This document shows positions 25,326 through 36,300 of a stretch of 64,000 bases of DNA, piece after piece. The position numbers were made by a program, and so were the translations under genes. The stretch comes from an uncultured Verrucomicrobiota bacterium. Its GTDB lineage: Bacteria > Verrucomicrobiota > Verrucomicrobiia > Opitutales > Seribacteraceae. The stretch is taken from NCBI GenBank assembly GCA_902612125.1, contig CACMBV010000003.1, positions 31,001-95,000 on the forward strand. Direction: 5' to 3'. How positions within the stretch are numbered: the stretch's first letter is position 1; each line of letters opens with the position of its first letter. A model generated the notes under the pieces. That model was not told where the DNA came from. It worked only from the letters and a program-made list of their open reading frames with translations, and made no database searches.

Positions 25326-26195
25326 ATGAATAAAATTTTTTTGTGCGACGGTCATAACCTCGCTTTTCGGGCTTTTTATGGGATTCGCGAACTTTACCGC
25401 TCTGACGGTTTCCCGACCAATATGATTCACGGATGGTTACGCTCTTTTTGGCGAATGGAAGATGAGTTTAAACCCGATCGCCTATGGGTGTTCTTTGACC
25501 TGGGGGGATGTCCGCAGAGGGAGAGAATTTTGCCTGATTATAAAGCAAACCGGGGAAGTCCGCCTGAGGGATTTCTAGAGCAGTTGGAATGGGTAAAGAA
25601 ACTTACCACGGCCCTCGGATATGGGACCGGGGAAGCTGAGGGTCGAGAGGCGGATGACCTTATCGCAGCAAAAGTTCAGGAGCTAAAAGGAGAAAAGGAA
25701 TTGGTTGTTGTCAGCGCGGATAAGGATTTGGCACAACTAATTGAACCTAGTGTTTCACAGCTTCTGCCCCCACCGACTGCCAACCCTAGAGTTGGGTGGA
25801 GGTTACTTGATGAAAAGGGTGTCATGGAAAAGTTTGGTGTAAAACCAACTCAGATTCTCGATTATTTATCTATTATTGGTGATCAGTCGGATAATATACC
25901 AGGACTTGCGGGTGTCGGTCCGAAAACTGCGGTTAAATGGTTACAGGAGTGGGGAAATTTAGACGCTGTGATAGCCAATGCTGGCAGAATAACTCCGAAA
26001 AGATTTTGCAGTATGATTTATGAAAAAAGGGAAATGCTTCTCAGGAACCGTGACCTCATACGCCTTGACTCTACAATACATATAGGTGATATCAAACCAT
26101 GTAGCCCGGATATTGAAAAAATTTTTGAAATTCTTGAAATTATGGAAATGAAGAAATCCATCAGTGAAGTGAAGATCCGATATTCCGTAAACTAG
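25326..26195 (+). CDS. Stand-alone 5'-3' exonuclease (FEN/Pol I-type)
   Basis: 289 residues. FLCDGHNLAFRAFYG (Asp8), WVFFDLGG (Asp58), GREADDLIAA (Glu108 and the Asp pair), VSADKDLAQLI (Asp132, Asp134) and SIIGDQSDNIPGLAGVGPKT (Asp186, Asp189 plus the helix-hairpin-helix) give the full FEN metal-binding set. The polymerase parts of Pol I are absent: this is the free exonuclease form, acting on RNA primers or 5' flaps in replication and repair. Confidence 0.9.
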   Translation: MNKIFLCDGHNLAFRAFYGIRELYRSDGFPTNMIHGWLRSFWRMEDEFKPDRLWVFFDLGGCPQRERILPDYKANRGSPPEGFLEQLEWVKKLTTALGYGTGEAEGREADDLIAAKVQELKGEKELVVVSADKDLAQLIEPSVSQLLPPPTANPRVGWRLLDEKGVMEKFGVKPTQILDYLSIIGDQSDNIPGLAGVGPKTAVKWLQEWGNLDAVIANAGRITPKRFCSMIYEKREMLLRNRDLIRLDSTIHIGDIKPCSPDIEKIFEILEIMEMKKSISEVKIRYSVN

Positions 26196-26254
26196 GTCAG
26201 ATTGTCATAAAACGCGCTTTCCGAAGTGGGATGGTTTTGTTATTAGGTAATCAA

Positions 26255-27130
26255 ATGTCTAGTTTACTAAGTTTTGGGTTACCCAAGGGCAGCCTTGAGG
26301 AGGCCACACTTAAATTATTTGCCAGAGCAGGTTTTAACATTACCAAAGGTTCACGATCTTATACTCCAAGTTGGGATGACCCAGACTTGGACGGCAGATT
26401 TGTCCGTGCTCAGGAAATGAGTCGATATGTCGAAGATGGTTTCTTTGATTGTGGTTTAACCGGACGCGATTGGGTTAAGGAAAACGAATCGAATGTTCAG
26501 GTAGTTGCAGATCTGATTTACAGCCGTGCCTCCAACCGAATTTCCAAGTGGGTCTTAGCAGTACCTGAAAATTCACCGATACAAACTGTGAAAGATTTGG
26601 AAGGTAAAACAATTGCGACTGAACTGGTTGAAGTAACCAGAAATTTTCTTATTGAAAACGGGGTTTCAGCCGATGTTGAATTTTCTTGGGGAGCCACTGA
26701 AGTAAAGGTTCCAGAACTCGTGGATGCCATTGTTGATTTAACAGAGACTGGCAGTTCCCTGCGTGCTAACAATTTGCGCATTGTTGATGTGTTGATGGAG
26801 ACGAATACAGTCTTAATTGCAAATAAGGAGTCATGGACTAATGAAGCCAAGAGAGCAAAGATTGAAAATATTTCAATGATGTTAAATGCTGCCTTGCAAG
26901 CCGAAACAAAAGTTGGTCTGAAGCTTAACTTAGAGAGGAGTAAATTGTCAGAAGTTCTTCTTAATCTCCCTGCCCTTCGTAATCCAACAATCTCCTCACT
27001 TGCCGATGAGGAATGGATTGCAGTTGAGACCGTTATTGAAAAGAAAGTATCCAGAGAGATTATTCCGGCATTGAAAAGATTGGGTGCTGAGGGAATTGTG
27101 GAGTACCCACTTAATAAAATAGTAGCCTAG
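26255..27130 (+). CDS. hisG: ATP phosphoribosyltransferase, long form
   Basis: 291 residues from ATG 26255 (an in-frame ATG at 26231 would add 8 residues unlike the family). LLSFGLPKGSLEEATLKLF opens the enzyme, CGLTGRDWV and LVEVTRNFL follow, and DAIVDLTETGSSLRANNL is the PRPP-binding loop. The extra C-terminal 75 residues, with TIEKKVSREIIPALKRLGA-type sequence, are the histidine-binding ACT-like regulatory domain of the HisG-long type. Catalyses the first step of histidine synthesis. The rest of the his pathway is not nearby. Confidence 0.93.
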   Translation: MSSLLSFGLPKGSLEEATLKLFARAGFNITKGSRSYTPSWDDPDLDGRFVRAQEMSRYVEDGFFDCGLTGRDWVKENESNVQVVADLIYSRASNRISKWVLAVPENSPIQTVKDLEGKTIATELVEVTRNFLIENGVSADVEFSWGATEVKVPELVDAIVDLTETGSSLRANNLRIVDVLMETNTVLIANKESWTNEAKRAKIENISMMLNAALQAETKVGLKLNLERSKLSEVLLNLPALRNPTISSLADEEWIAVETVIEKKVSREIIPALKRLGAEGIVEYPLNKIVA

Positions 27131-27207
27131 TTAGAGGAAGGATTGTGCTTGCTGAAATGAAAACAAGTTGATTATATGAGGAATTCTCTTAATTATTAAC
27201 CCTTATC

Positions 27208-27259
27208 CCACGAAATTTTGATTGCTCGTGCTCAGCGATTTATGCAACTTTTTTCGTGG
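27208..27259 (+). promoter_or_regulatory. Inverted repeat in rpsA leader
   Basis: CCACGAAA at 27208-27215 is matched exactly by TTTCGTGG at 27252-27259, enclosing about 36 bases, with the start codon 20 bases further on. The rpsA start itself (CTAAAGCATCATG) has no purine-rich Shine-Dalgarno. A structured leader would fit translational autocontrol of S1 as known from enterobacteria, but the sequence alone only shows the dyad. Confidence 0.45.
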
Positions 27260-27279
27260 CTGACACAATCTAAAGCATC

Positions 27280-28944
27280 ATGAGTGCAGTTATGGAAGAC
27301 TTGCTCGCAGAGAGCAAAATTGAATTACTTAAAGAAGGTTCCGTTATTGAGGGAACCATAATGGAAATACGTCCTACCGAAGTCGTTATTGATTTTGGTG
27401 GCAAAGCTGAGGGCACAATCCCGGCCCACGAATTTATAGATCTGAGCGAACTGGAAATCGGCTCTGACATTGAAGTCTTTCTTGAGAGACTTGAAGATCG
27501 TTTCGGTAATCCCCAACTTTCTTTTGACAAAGCGGAACAGAAAAAAAACTGGGAGAAAATTGTCAATACATGCGAAGAGGGCTCAGTCATTACTGGCCGA
27601 GTGAGATCAAAAGTAAAAGGAGGTTTGGTAGTAAACATAGGCGTTGATGCCTTTTTGCCTTCTTCTCAGGTGGATATTCAAGCCCCTAAAAATTTGGACC
27701 AGTTTGTAGGTCAAACTTTTGATTTCAAAGTCGTCAAAATTAATCGCGAACGCAAAAATATTGTTGTTTCTCGTCGTGAATTGATTGAAGAGCGAAGACA
27801 GGATAAAAAGCGCGAAATCCTATCTAAAATTATTCCTGGTGAAACCCGCCGTGGTATGGTAAAAAATATCACCGATTATGGTGCATTCATCGATTTGGAT
27901 GGACTGGACGGCCTCTTACACATAACTGACATGAGTTGGGGGAGAGTCTCACATCCCAGTGAAATGGTTAAAACAGGGGAGGAAATTACCGTTTGCATAA
28001 TTGATATCGATGAAAAGCGCGAGCGAGTGTCTTTGGGCCTCAAGCAACTTTCTAGCAATCCATGGGATGAGATTGAAAGCAAGTTTCCAATTAATGCAAA
28101 AGTTCGTGGTAAAGTGGTTAATCTTGTTCCATACGGAGCTTTTGTAGAACTGGAAGAAGGCGTTGAAGGTCTTGTTCATGTGACAGAAATGTCTTGGACA
28201 AAAAGAATAACCAAACCGGGTGAAGTTCTCAATGTTGGAGACGAAGTCGATGCTGTGGTTCTCGGGATCCAAAAGGATGACCAGAAAATTTCATTGGGTC
28301 TTCGCCAGCTTGAAGTCAACCCATGGGATATGGCTACTCACAACTACCCACCGGGTGCTCGCGTACGGGGTAAAATCAGAAACTTAACCTCATACGGGGC
28401 CTTCGTCGAACTTGAAGAGGGAATTGATGGTATGGTTCATGTTTCTGACATGAGTTGGACTCGTAAAATCAACCATCCCAGCGAAATGGTGAAGAAAGGC
28501 GATGAAGTCGACGCCATTGTTGTAGAAGTTGATGTGGATAATCAAAGAATTTCTCTCGGTATGAAACATCTCACCCAAGATCCATGGGAAGATATTGATC
28601 GTCTTTACAAACTTGGTGACATAATCAAAGGTAGAGTTGCGAGGGTCGCAGGCTATGGTGCCTTTATTGAACTAGAACATGACATTGATGGTCTCGTTCA
28701 TATAAGTCAAATCAAAGAAGAGCGTATAGAGAAAGTTAAAGACCATCTCAAAGAAGGTGAGGAAGTTTCTGCCCGAGTCATCAAAATTGACAAGGATGAG
28801 CGAAGGATTGGTCTTAGTATCAAAGCTGCAGATTATGATGAAGATGCATTGGCAAAGGAAGTAGCGGCCTATGATGAGGTTGGAGAAGATTTAACTACCT
28901 CACTTGGTGATATTTTTGACGAAGCTACTGCACAAGAAGAATGA
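27280..28944 (+). CDS. rpsA: 30S ribosomal protein S1
   Basis: 554 residues with six S1/OB domains. The first two (about 18-85 and 100-168) are the divergent ribosome-binding ones; domains 3-6 (from about 187, 272, 359 and 446) each contain the YGAFIxLxx...GLxHIxxxSWxR pattern, e.g. DYGAFIDLDGLDGLLHITDM and GYGAFIELEHDIDGLVHISQ. Binds mRNA on the 30S subunit during initiation; the acidic C-terminus follows domain 6. Weakly SD-dependent starts throughout the window agree with a full-length S1. Confidence 0.96.
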   Translation: MSAVMEDLLAESKIELLKEGSVIEGTIMEIRPTEVVIDFGGKAEGTIPAHEFIDLSELEIGSDIEVFLERLEDRFGNPQLSFDKAEQKKNWEKIVNTCEEGSVITGRVRSKVKGGLVVNIGVDAFLPSSQVDIQAPKNLDQFVGQTFDFKVVKINRERKNIVVSRRELIEERRQDKKREILSKIIPGETRRGMVKNITDYGAFIDLDGLDGLLHITDMSWGRVSHPSEMVKTGEEITVCIIDIDEKRERVSLGLKQLSSNPWDEIESKFPINAKVRGKVVNLVPYGAFVELEEGVEGLVHVTEMSWTKRITKPGEVLNVGDEVDAVVLGIQKDDQKISLGLRQLEVNPWDMATHNYPPGARVRGKIRNLTSYGAFVELEEGIDGMVHVSDMSWTRKINHPSEMVKKGDEVDAIVVEVDVDNQRISLGMKHLTQDPWEDIDRLYKLGDIIKGRVARVAGYGAFIELEHDIDGLVHISQIKEERIEKVKDHLKEGEEVSARVIKIDKDERRIGLSIKAADYDEDALAKEVAAYDEVGEDLTTSLGDIFDEATAQEE

Positions 28945-29010
28945 TAAAAAGATACTTTTTCGACTCTACTTTCAAGTAGGGCGGGTTCAAAAATAAACTT
29001 GGGAAAATGT

Positions 29011-29916
29011 TTAGGTGGACTTGTGAAGAAGGTCCTGTAACATCTTGGTTCTTCGTTCTATTCTTTTCTGCTCCTGAATTTCTTCCCATGTTCTTTGTTT
29101 TTCGAACTTGGTCATACTTCTACGTAATTGACGAATAGCCTGCTCCTGAAGTTGCCTGACTCTTTCCCTGGTAATTCCAATTTGTTCACCCACTTCTTCA
29201 AGCGTTTTTGGATCCCTGCCTTCAAGTCCAAAACGAAGTCTGATAATATCAGCTTCCCTTGGTTCAAGCGAAGCAAGGACTTTTTCGACATCACCGACCA
29301 AGGATTTGGATTGCAGATTTTCAAGAGGTGAGGTTGTTTTGGTATCCGGCACTACATCCCTAAGACTGGAACCTTCTTCATCATTAATTGGCGAATCGAG
29401 TGAAGCCGGTTTTTTACTTACGGATTTTAGGTGTGTAATCCTTGCAACCGGGATTTTCATCTCCTCGGCTAATTCGTCATCTGTGGGCTCACGGCCAAGA
29501 TTTTCGCTCAATAGTTGAGTAGTACGGCGAATTTGAGTGACTCGATCGACCATGTGGACAGGCAGACGGATCGTTTTGCTTTGGTTTGCCAAGGCTCTTT
29601 TGATGGATTGTTTGATCCACCAAGAGGCATAGGTACTGAGTTTTCCTCCCTTGGATGGATCAAACCTTTCAACCGCTTTCATCAAACCCATGTTCCCTTC
29701 GTTGATAAGATCGAGTAATGATAGCCCGATATTCGAGTAATCTTGGGCAATTTTAACAACCAGACGAAGATTGGCTGTAATCATTTTTTCACGAGCTTTT
29801 TCATCTCCCTTACTAATTTTCTTGGCAAGCTTGATCTCCTCCTCAACTGTAATCAAAGGGATGACTGAGATTTGCTTTAAATAAATATCTAAGGATGATT
29901 GTTCGCTATGATCCAC
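29011..29916 (-). CDS. RNA polymerase sigma-70 family factor (lacks region 1.1)
   Basis: About 301 residues from a GTG at 29916 ([16 protein letters not shown]). A longer frame to a GTG at 29967 would overlap trpE and adds residues unlike sigma factors. Regions seen: 1.2 ([18 protein letters not shown]), 2 ([48 protein letters not shown]), 3 ([13 protein letters not shown]) and 4 ([31 protein letters not shown]). There is no region 1.1 and the C-terminus has an unusual basic helical tail of about 37 residues beyond region 4. It is a RpoD/RpoS-type (group 1/2) sigma; which of these is not decided by sequence. Confidence 0.9.
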   Translation of the reverse strand: MDHSEQSSLDIYLKQISVIPLITVEEEIKLAKKISKGDEKAREKMITANLRLVVKIAQDYSNIGLSLLDLINEGNMGLMKAVERFDPSKGGKLSTYASWWIKQSIKRALANQSKTIRLPVHMVDRVTQIRRTTQLLSENLGREPTDDELAEEMKIPVARITHLKSVSKKPASLDSPINDEEGSSLRDVVPDTKTTSPLENLQSKSLVGDVEKVLASLEPREADIIRLRFGLEGRDPKTLEEVGEQIGITRERVRQLQEQAIRQLRRSMTKFEKQRTWEEIQEQKRIERRTKMLQDLLHKST

Positions 29917-29926
29917 GATCGTAAGT

Positions 29927-31420
29927 TTAGGTATTAGTTGGCATAAATTTAGCCAATTCAGCGGCACTCAATACGCCTTTTGCTTTATTGATCGTTTCAA
30001 GGAACTCCATTTCAGGCAGAGAGTCTGCAACAACTCCTGCACCGGCTTGTAGATATATGTAGCTGTCCTTGAGGATTGCCGTGCGAATTGCAATGCAAGA
30101 GTCGTGATTCCCCTCAAAACCAAAGTAACCAAGTGCACCAGCATATGCACTCCTGCAGGTGTTTTCTAATTCTGATATAATCTGCATTGCTCTTATCTTA
30201 GGTGCTCCGCTCACAGTGCCTGCGGGAAAGGTAGCTCTCATTAGATCAAAGGCATTTTTATCCTTAGATAATTTTCCAACCACTTGGGAGACAATATGCA
30301 TGACATGTGAATACTTCTCTACACTCATGAAGTCAACTGCCTGTACGGAACCATATTGGCAAACTCGGCCGATATCGTTTCTAGCTAAATCCACCAGCAT
30401 CAGGTGTTCTGCTTTTTCTTTTTCATCTTGGAGAAGGTCGTTCTCCAATTCTTTATCTTCCTCTTCGTTTCTACCCCGAGGGCGGGTGCCTGCGATAGGC
30501 CGAATTAGTACATTTTCATCACTCAAACGGACATGTACCTCAGGAGAGGCACCTACCATTGAATATTTAGTAGTCTCGAGAATGAACATATAAGGCGATG
30601 GATTGATAGCCCGAATAGCCCTGTAGAGGTTTACGGGAGATCCGCTGTAGGGAATTGAAAACCTTTGGGACAAAACTGCTTGGATGATATCTCCCTGCCT
30701 GATATAGGCTTTGGTTTGATTTACAAGAGTTTCGAATTCATTTTGAGAGAAATTCCCTTTAGGATGTTTTATAGCAGATAAGTCCAAGTTCCCCAATGGT
30801 GCAGGAGACAGCGTAAGAGGTTCTGATAAAAGTTCTATGGTTTCTTTAATCTTTTTAACTGCTTGCTTATAAGTTTTGTCTGGATTAGCCAATGTCTTCG
30901 CGTTAGCACATACCTGTAGTGTTTGCCTAGCATGATCAAAAACAAGCACAATTTCCGTCATCATGAAAAAAAGCATTGGCATTTCTAATTCATCATCTTC
31001 CGGCAGAGGTATCGAAGGTTCTATACGGTTTGCATATTCGTAACCCACGAATCCAACGGCACCCCCTGAAAATCGGTAGCCATCAATACCGACATAGCGT
31101 ATTCCGTCGATTTCATTCTCAATGAGGCAAAGCGGATCTACCGGAGTTACTATTTTTTGAGTGTGTTCTTCTGTCGTGATTTCCGTGGTCTTACTGAAAC
31201 ATGAAATTTCTTTGCTGGCAGAGAATCCGAGGAAGGAAAATCTGCTTACCTGCTCACCCCCAACTACGGATTCAAAAAGAAAAGCAGGTTTAAATTTTGA
31301 TAGCTTGGCGTATGCAGAGAGAGGGGTTTCCGTATCCGCGGTTAATTCTGTGCTAACTGCGATTAAATCGTGGTCTTTACACAAGTTCCTGAAATGATTG
31401 AGCTTGGGTGAAATATTCAT
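29927..31420 (-). CDS. trpE: Anthranilate synthase component I
   Basis: 497 residues. N-terminal [19 protein letters not shown] and a regulatory region, then the chorismate-binding domain: [54 protein letters not shown] and [17 protein letters not shown]. The last block is the family signature. Makes anthranilate from chorismate with the TrpG glutaminase, whose gene is not adjacent. It is followed on the same strand by the sigma factor gene, ten bases after the trpE stop if the GTG at 29916 is used. Confidence 0.95.
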   Translation of the reverse strand: MNISPKLNHFRNLCKDHDLIAVSTELTADTETPLSAYAKLSKFKPAFLFESVVGGEQVSRFSFLGFSASKEISCFSKTTEITTEEHTQKIVTPVDPLCLIENEIDGIRYVGIDGYRFSGGAVGFVGYEYANRIEPSIPLPEDDELEMPMLFFMMTEIVLVFDHARQTLQVCANAKTLANPDKTYKQAVKKIKETIELLSEPLTLSPAPLGNLDLSAIKHPKGNFSQNEFETLVNQTKAYIRQGDIIQAVLSQRFSIPYSGSPVNLYRAIRAINPSPYMFILETTKYSMVGASPEVHVRLSDENVLIRPIAGTRPRGRNEEEDKELENDLLQDEKEKAEHLMLVDLARNDIGRVCQYGSVQAVDFMSVEKYSHVMHIVSQVVGKLSKDKNAFDLMRATFPAGTVSGAPKIRAMQIISELENTCRSAYAGALGYFGFEGNHDSCIAIRTAILKDSYIYLQAGAGVVADSLPEMEFLETINKAKGVLSAAELAKFMPTNT

Positions 31421-31580
31421 GGATTACACAGTAAAGCGTCGGTTTTTGTACCGGTGAATACCATAATGAGCAAAATTTTATTGGACTTATGTTTTTGGGG
31501 TTGCGTGTGGGTGAAATCAATATGCAGATAAAAGAAGTCTTAATCTTATCTAAGCTTAAATCTGAAGCGAGGAGTAAATT

Positions 31581-32843
31581 ATGAAGAGAAAAATTCATTG
31601 TGTCATCATGGGAGGAGGAAGGGGGACACGGTTGTATCCTTTAACAAAACTTCGTTGTAAACCTGCGGTACCGCTTGCGGGTAAATACCGTCTAGTTGAT
31701 ATTCCAATAAGCAACTGTATAAATTCAGGTTACAATCGAATATACTTACTTAGCCAGTTTAACACCGCCTCTCTGCATCGACATGTCCAGGATGCCTACA
31801 GGTTTGACCGTTTTGGACAGGGATTTGTTGATATTTTGTCCGCAGAGCAAACTGAGTTTGGGGATGATTGGTACCAGGGCACTGCCGACGCGGTAAGAAG
31901 AAACCTGATCCATTTCGGTGCTGATGATCAAGATATTTTTGTAATTCTTTCGGGGGATCAGCTCTACCGAATGGATTTTTCAATGATGGTGGCTGAGCAT
32001 ATTGAAAGAAATGCGGAAATAACGGTTGCAGCAAAACCAGTTGCCACTGATGAAGCTTCCGGTCTGGGTCTTTTGCGGGTTGGTGACGAAGCAAGCATCA
32101 TAGATTTTGTAGAGAAGCCTACGGACCCAGATGTAATCAATCGGTTGGTACCACCAAAGCTAAAAGGAGATAATCAAACTCCTGACAGGTGCTTGGCTTC
32201 GATGGGAATATATGTTTTCAACGCTTCCGCCATGTTCGAGGCACTTAAAGGAGAAGCAAAAGATTTTGGCAAAGAGATTATTCCTTCTCTTGTGGGTAAG
32301 AGAAACTTGAAGTGTCATATTTATGATGATTATTGGGAAGATATTGGTACGGTAAGATCTTTTTTTGAGGCGAATTTACAGCTCTGCTCAGAGCGTCCAC
32401 AATTTAATTTCTACGAACAAAATCATCCTATCTATAATTATCCGGACATTCTTCCTATGTCTAAATTCAAAGAATCAAAACTCATTGAGACTAATTTTGC
32501 AAGTGGTTGTATGATAGGTGATTCTGATTTTAGGAGATGCGTTCTTGGCGTTCGTTCAATTATCGCAGACGGATGTAGATTTGAAAATGTTGTGATGATG
32601 GGGGCTGATAATTATGAAGTTACAGATTCTACGAAAATACCTGTCGGGGTTGGTGCGAATACGAAGATCGAAAATGCGATTATTGATAAAAATGCCCGAA
32701 TCGGAAAAAATGTTCAGTTATCTCCAAATGGGGTTAAGGATGGTTGGTCGGATCACGGTGAAAATATTTATGTTCGCGACGGCATTATCATAGTTGTTAA
32801 AAATGCGATTGTACCGGACGGAATAAGCATCGGTCATTTATAA
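31581..32843 (+). CDS. glgC: Glucose-1-phosphate adenylyltransferase
   Basis: 420 residues. GGGRGTRLYPLTKLRCKPAV (11-30) is the nucleotide-binding start; YQGTADAVRRNLIHF, ILSGDQLYRMDF, FVEKPTDP and YWEDIGTVRSFFEAN are the ADP-glucose pyrophosphorylase blocks; the C-terminus is the left-handed beta-helix (ENAIIDKNARIGKNVQL). Provides ADP-glucose for glycogen. A good Shine-Dalgarno (GAGGAG) precedes the ATG by 7 bases. Divergent from trpE. Confidence 0.95.
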   Translation: MKRKIHCVIMGGGRGTRLYPLTKLRCKPAVPLAGKYRLVDIPISNCINSGYNRIYLLSQFNTASLHRHVQDAYRFDRFGQGFVDILSAEQTEFGDDWYQGTADAVRRNLIHFGADDQDIFVILSGDQLYRMDFSMMVAEHIERNAEITVAAKPVATDEASGLGLLRVGDEASIIDFVEKPTDPDVINRLVPPKLKGDNQTPDRCLASMGIYVFNASAMFEALKGEAKDFGKEIIPSLVGKRNLKCHIYDDYWEDIGTVRSFFEANLQLCSERPQFNFYEQNHPIYNYPDILPMSKFKESKLIETNFASGCMIGDSDFRRCVLGVRSIIADGCRFENVVMMGADNYEVTDSTKIPVGVGANTKIENAIIDKNARIGKNVQLSPNGVKDGWSDHGENIYVRDGIIIVVKNAIVPDGISIGHL

Positions 32844-32885
32844 ATGTCTATTGCAAAAAAGTGATTTTTTTGAAAAGATTCCATT

Positions 32886-33275
32886 ATGAGCGAAGTACCT
32901 GAAAATTTAAAGTTTACCAAAGATCATGAATGGCTTGTCTCTGAAAGTACTGATTCGTATGTAATTGGAATTACTGATCATGCTCAGGACAGTTTAGGTG
33001 ATGTAACATTTGTCGAATTGCCGGATGTCGGAACCTGCTTTTCGCGAGGCGATGTCTTTGGCGTTGTCGAGTCAGTCAAAGCCGCTTCTGATTTATACAT
33101 GCCTGTTGGTGGTCAAATTTCAGAAGTCAACGAAAAATTAGAAGATTCTCCTGAAAAATTAAACGAAAGTCCTTATGATGATGGCTGGATTATAAAGATA
33201 AAACCCAACTTGGACGATGAGTTGTCAACCTTACTTACATCTGAAGAATATAAGAATGAAATAGGTGTTGAGTAA
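32886..33275 (+). CDS. gcvH: Glycine cleavage system H protein
   Basis: 129 residues. KDHEWL near the N-terminus and VFGVVESVKAASDLYMP with the lipoyl-lysine at Lys65 define GcvH. LNESPYDDGWIIKIKP is the conserved C-terminal block. Carries the aminomethyl group between P, T and L proteins; gcvT and gcvP are not next to it. Lies 42 bp after glgC on the same strand. Confidence 0.95.
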   Translation: MSEVPENLKFTKDHEWLVSESTDSYVIGITDHAQDSLGDVTFVELPDVGTCFSRGDVFGVVESVKAASDLYMPVGGQISEVNEKLEDSPEKLNESPYDDGWIIKIKPNLDDELSTLLTSEEYKNEIGVE

Positions 33276-33324
33276 ACAATGAATATCTCTTGCTTTAAGT
33301 GGATTTTTAAATCATATTTTTACC

Positions 33325-36300
33325 ATGTTTTCCCACGGTGCAGAGATTAGACTTCATTTCAATGCACTCTTGGGAAATTTTTTCATTTTATTCACCCTAA
33401 TCTTGATTTGCTCCCCTTTTGCTTTTGGGGTTATTTCTAAAGTAAAGCCGACCACACTGGTTGTTTCGTTGGAGGGAGAGGCAACGATTTACAACATCAA
33501 AGATGACTTTGAGGTCACCTTAACCGCCAATTCGGTAGGTAAAAAAATTGATTCTAAGTCGATTATAAAAACTGGTAAAGACGGAACGCTCGGACTCCTT
33601 TTTTCCAACGGCACACTTATTACGATCAAACCAGGTAGCAGGTTTTTTATCCGCGATTATTCCCAGAAAATCGTTTCGGCGGAAAATTTGCCTGACCCTT
33701 CAAAACTCGAGGAAGAACCCAGCCAGTCGAAACTTTTGGCACATCTTGATTTTGGTGAACTGATCGTAAAAGTGCCCAAACTCAAAAAAGGCTCCACCAT
33801 GAATTTGACCAGCCCTCTTGGAACGGCTGGCATTCGGGGAACCATGTTTCAAATGATGGCCGTTCGCAATGAAATTACTGGTGATATTATGGGGGGGGTT
33901 AATCTCATATCGGGCGATATTCAATTTACTGACACAAATGGTTTGGAGACAGGTCTTTTCTCGGGACAATCCATTCAATTAGCTACTTCAAGATTGGGCG
34001 AAACCAGGGCTTCAGAAACAGGCGGTTTAGTTAATCTTAATAAGAAGTTTGGTGATTCTCTTACTCAAGATGTGGTGCCTCAACCGATTGACATGCTCTT
34101 CACCATAATTGAGGGTGAGACTGGGGACTCTCTGGAAGACGCATCGCAAGCAAACCAAGCAGACAATTTTTCTCAATCACAGACAAGCAGTTGGGATGAT
34201 GTGATTGATTTGGCTTCAGAAATATTTTTTGAGATCGAACAATCAGAAAATAATTCTGAAATTTTTTCTTTCTCCAGTCTCAGTTTGGCAGAAGGTACGG
34301 AAGTCCCGAACGAAATTGTTGGAGCAGTTCCTATGTCGTCTGCCGTGGTTAGCGTGACTGGATCAAGTGCTAGTGACTTTTTCCAAGGATTACCTCCCGA
34401 GATAAATTTAAAAGGAGATCAGGTATATGAGGTAGAGATGCTTGACCGCCCGTTCAGTGAGATTGACCCGTGGGTCAATGCTACTAATTTCTTGGAGCAG
34501 GATATAGCAGAAAAAGCTGTTCTTTTAAACCCGCCTGATATGCGTTTCCCAGGAACTTACCAACTAAACTACACCGTAGAAGATATCCGAGGATTTGTAT
34601 CAACGGTTTCGAGGACGGTTAATGTGGTCATTACACCTCCTAAAATCACACTTTTCGGTGGGCGACAAGGCGTTTACAGGGAAAATAATGAGATTATAAT
34701 TCCTTATCTTGTTCAAAGAAGAATTCCAAATTATCCAATTGCGGATGATGGTCCTTTTCAACTATTGGCAAATAATGATCCAGTTTATCCCGGTTATGAC
34801 GCGAGGGATTTTGCGGATGCGGATTTACGAGTTTATGTGGAAGTTTTAAATGAAGAGTCGGTGGATTTCACACAACTTGGCCAAGTTACTGAATTATCAC
34901 TTTCCGTCACCGATTTACCAACTCGGAAGATTAGAACTCCTGAGGGTGAAATCGTTTCAACTTCTGTTAAGCCGAAAATTAAAATTGTTGATAATCTTCC
35001 GCCGATTCTCTCTCATGACACAGGCACTGAAACCGATCCGATGAGGGTGGAAGGAGTTTTGGGAACTTTTTATGTGGATCCTGGTATAAGCATCCTCGAT
35101 AATTATTACACCCAACAAGAAATAGAAAATTCCCTCGGTCTTCAACCTGGTGCCGCGGACAGTGCCTTTGGTTTTGTAAATATGGAAGTAGCAGGTGTTT
35201 ATCGTCTGGATTATCAGGGCATAATAGACCCATCTGGGAATGAAGCGGAAATTCTCTCCAGATGGGTGGAAGTTTTTGATGTGACTCCCCCTGAAATGAC
35301 TTTGTATGGAGCGGACCCATATTATGTGGATGTTAATTCAACAAATGTCTTCAATGATCCGGGTGCATTTGCCATCGATAATTTGGATCGATTTATTGAT
35401 TGGGAAGGAGGAAATGGGCGAATCAAACTTAGTATCGAAAAACTTCTTGATGATGACATCACATATCAGAGTGTTAATACCACTATTCCTGAGATTATGT
35501 CGGAAGCTAAAAAGCAGATAAGTCTTCATGCTACCTTTCGTTTGACTTATTCAGTGCAGGATGTGGTTGGAAACAAATCATCTATTCAACGTATACTTGT
35601 TTTAATCAATTCGCCTTTCCCGGAACCCCGCATGATTATGCATGGGGATAGCGTTATGTATCACGAGGTCAAGACTGAGTTTGTTGATCCGGGCGTTACC
35701 GCTTACAAGGAGTTAGGGTCAGGACTTAAGCCCATTGGTCTTAATGAATACATGACCATCAATGCATATTTGGTTAATGATCAAGGTATAAAAGAGCCCA
35801 CTGTAGTTGATACTACACTGGTAAATTACTATGGCCCCCCTCACCACTTACCAGAAAAAGGTGAGTTCTATGTTGACTCAGAAGGAAAAAGGATAGCTAA
35901 GGGTGAGTCAGGTTGGAGAAGATTAATAATTGAATACTTTGTGGTTGATCAGTTTGGAAATACAAATCGAATGGAAAGGGAAGTACGCATTCAAGATAGT
36001 TTGAAGCCCGTTATTACCCTCAACGAAGGCCCACAAGGTGTAAATTTTCCTAATTTGCAAGGAGGACGACCTTTTGTTGAACCAGGTGCTACAATTATCG
36101 ATAATTATGATGCGATGGTAAGTATGAATTCTACTTTGCTCAGAAAAACTGAAGATGAACAGTATGAAGAAATAGATATACCTGACCTAGCAACTGACGG
36201 ATTTTACCTGCTTGGAGATTATATAATGCGATATCAGGCAGTTGATTCAAATGACAATGAAGTGATTATTGAACGTCAAATAAATGTCATTGACACCATT

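Noticed and set aside
28945..29010. Intrinsic terminator after rpsA (CTACTT-TC-AAGTAG)
   Set aside because: The small hairpin is not followed by a T-run on either strand.
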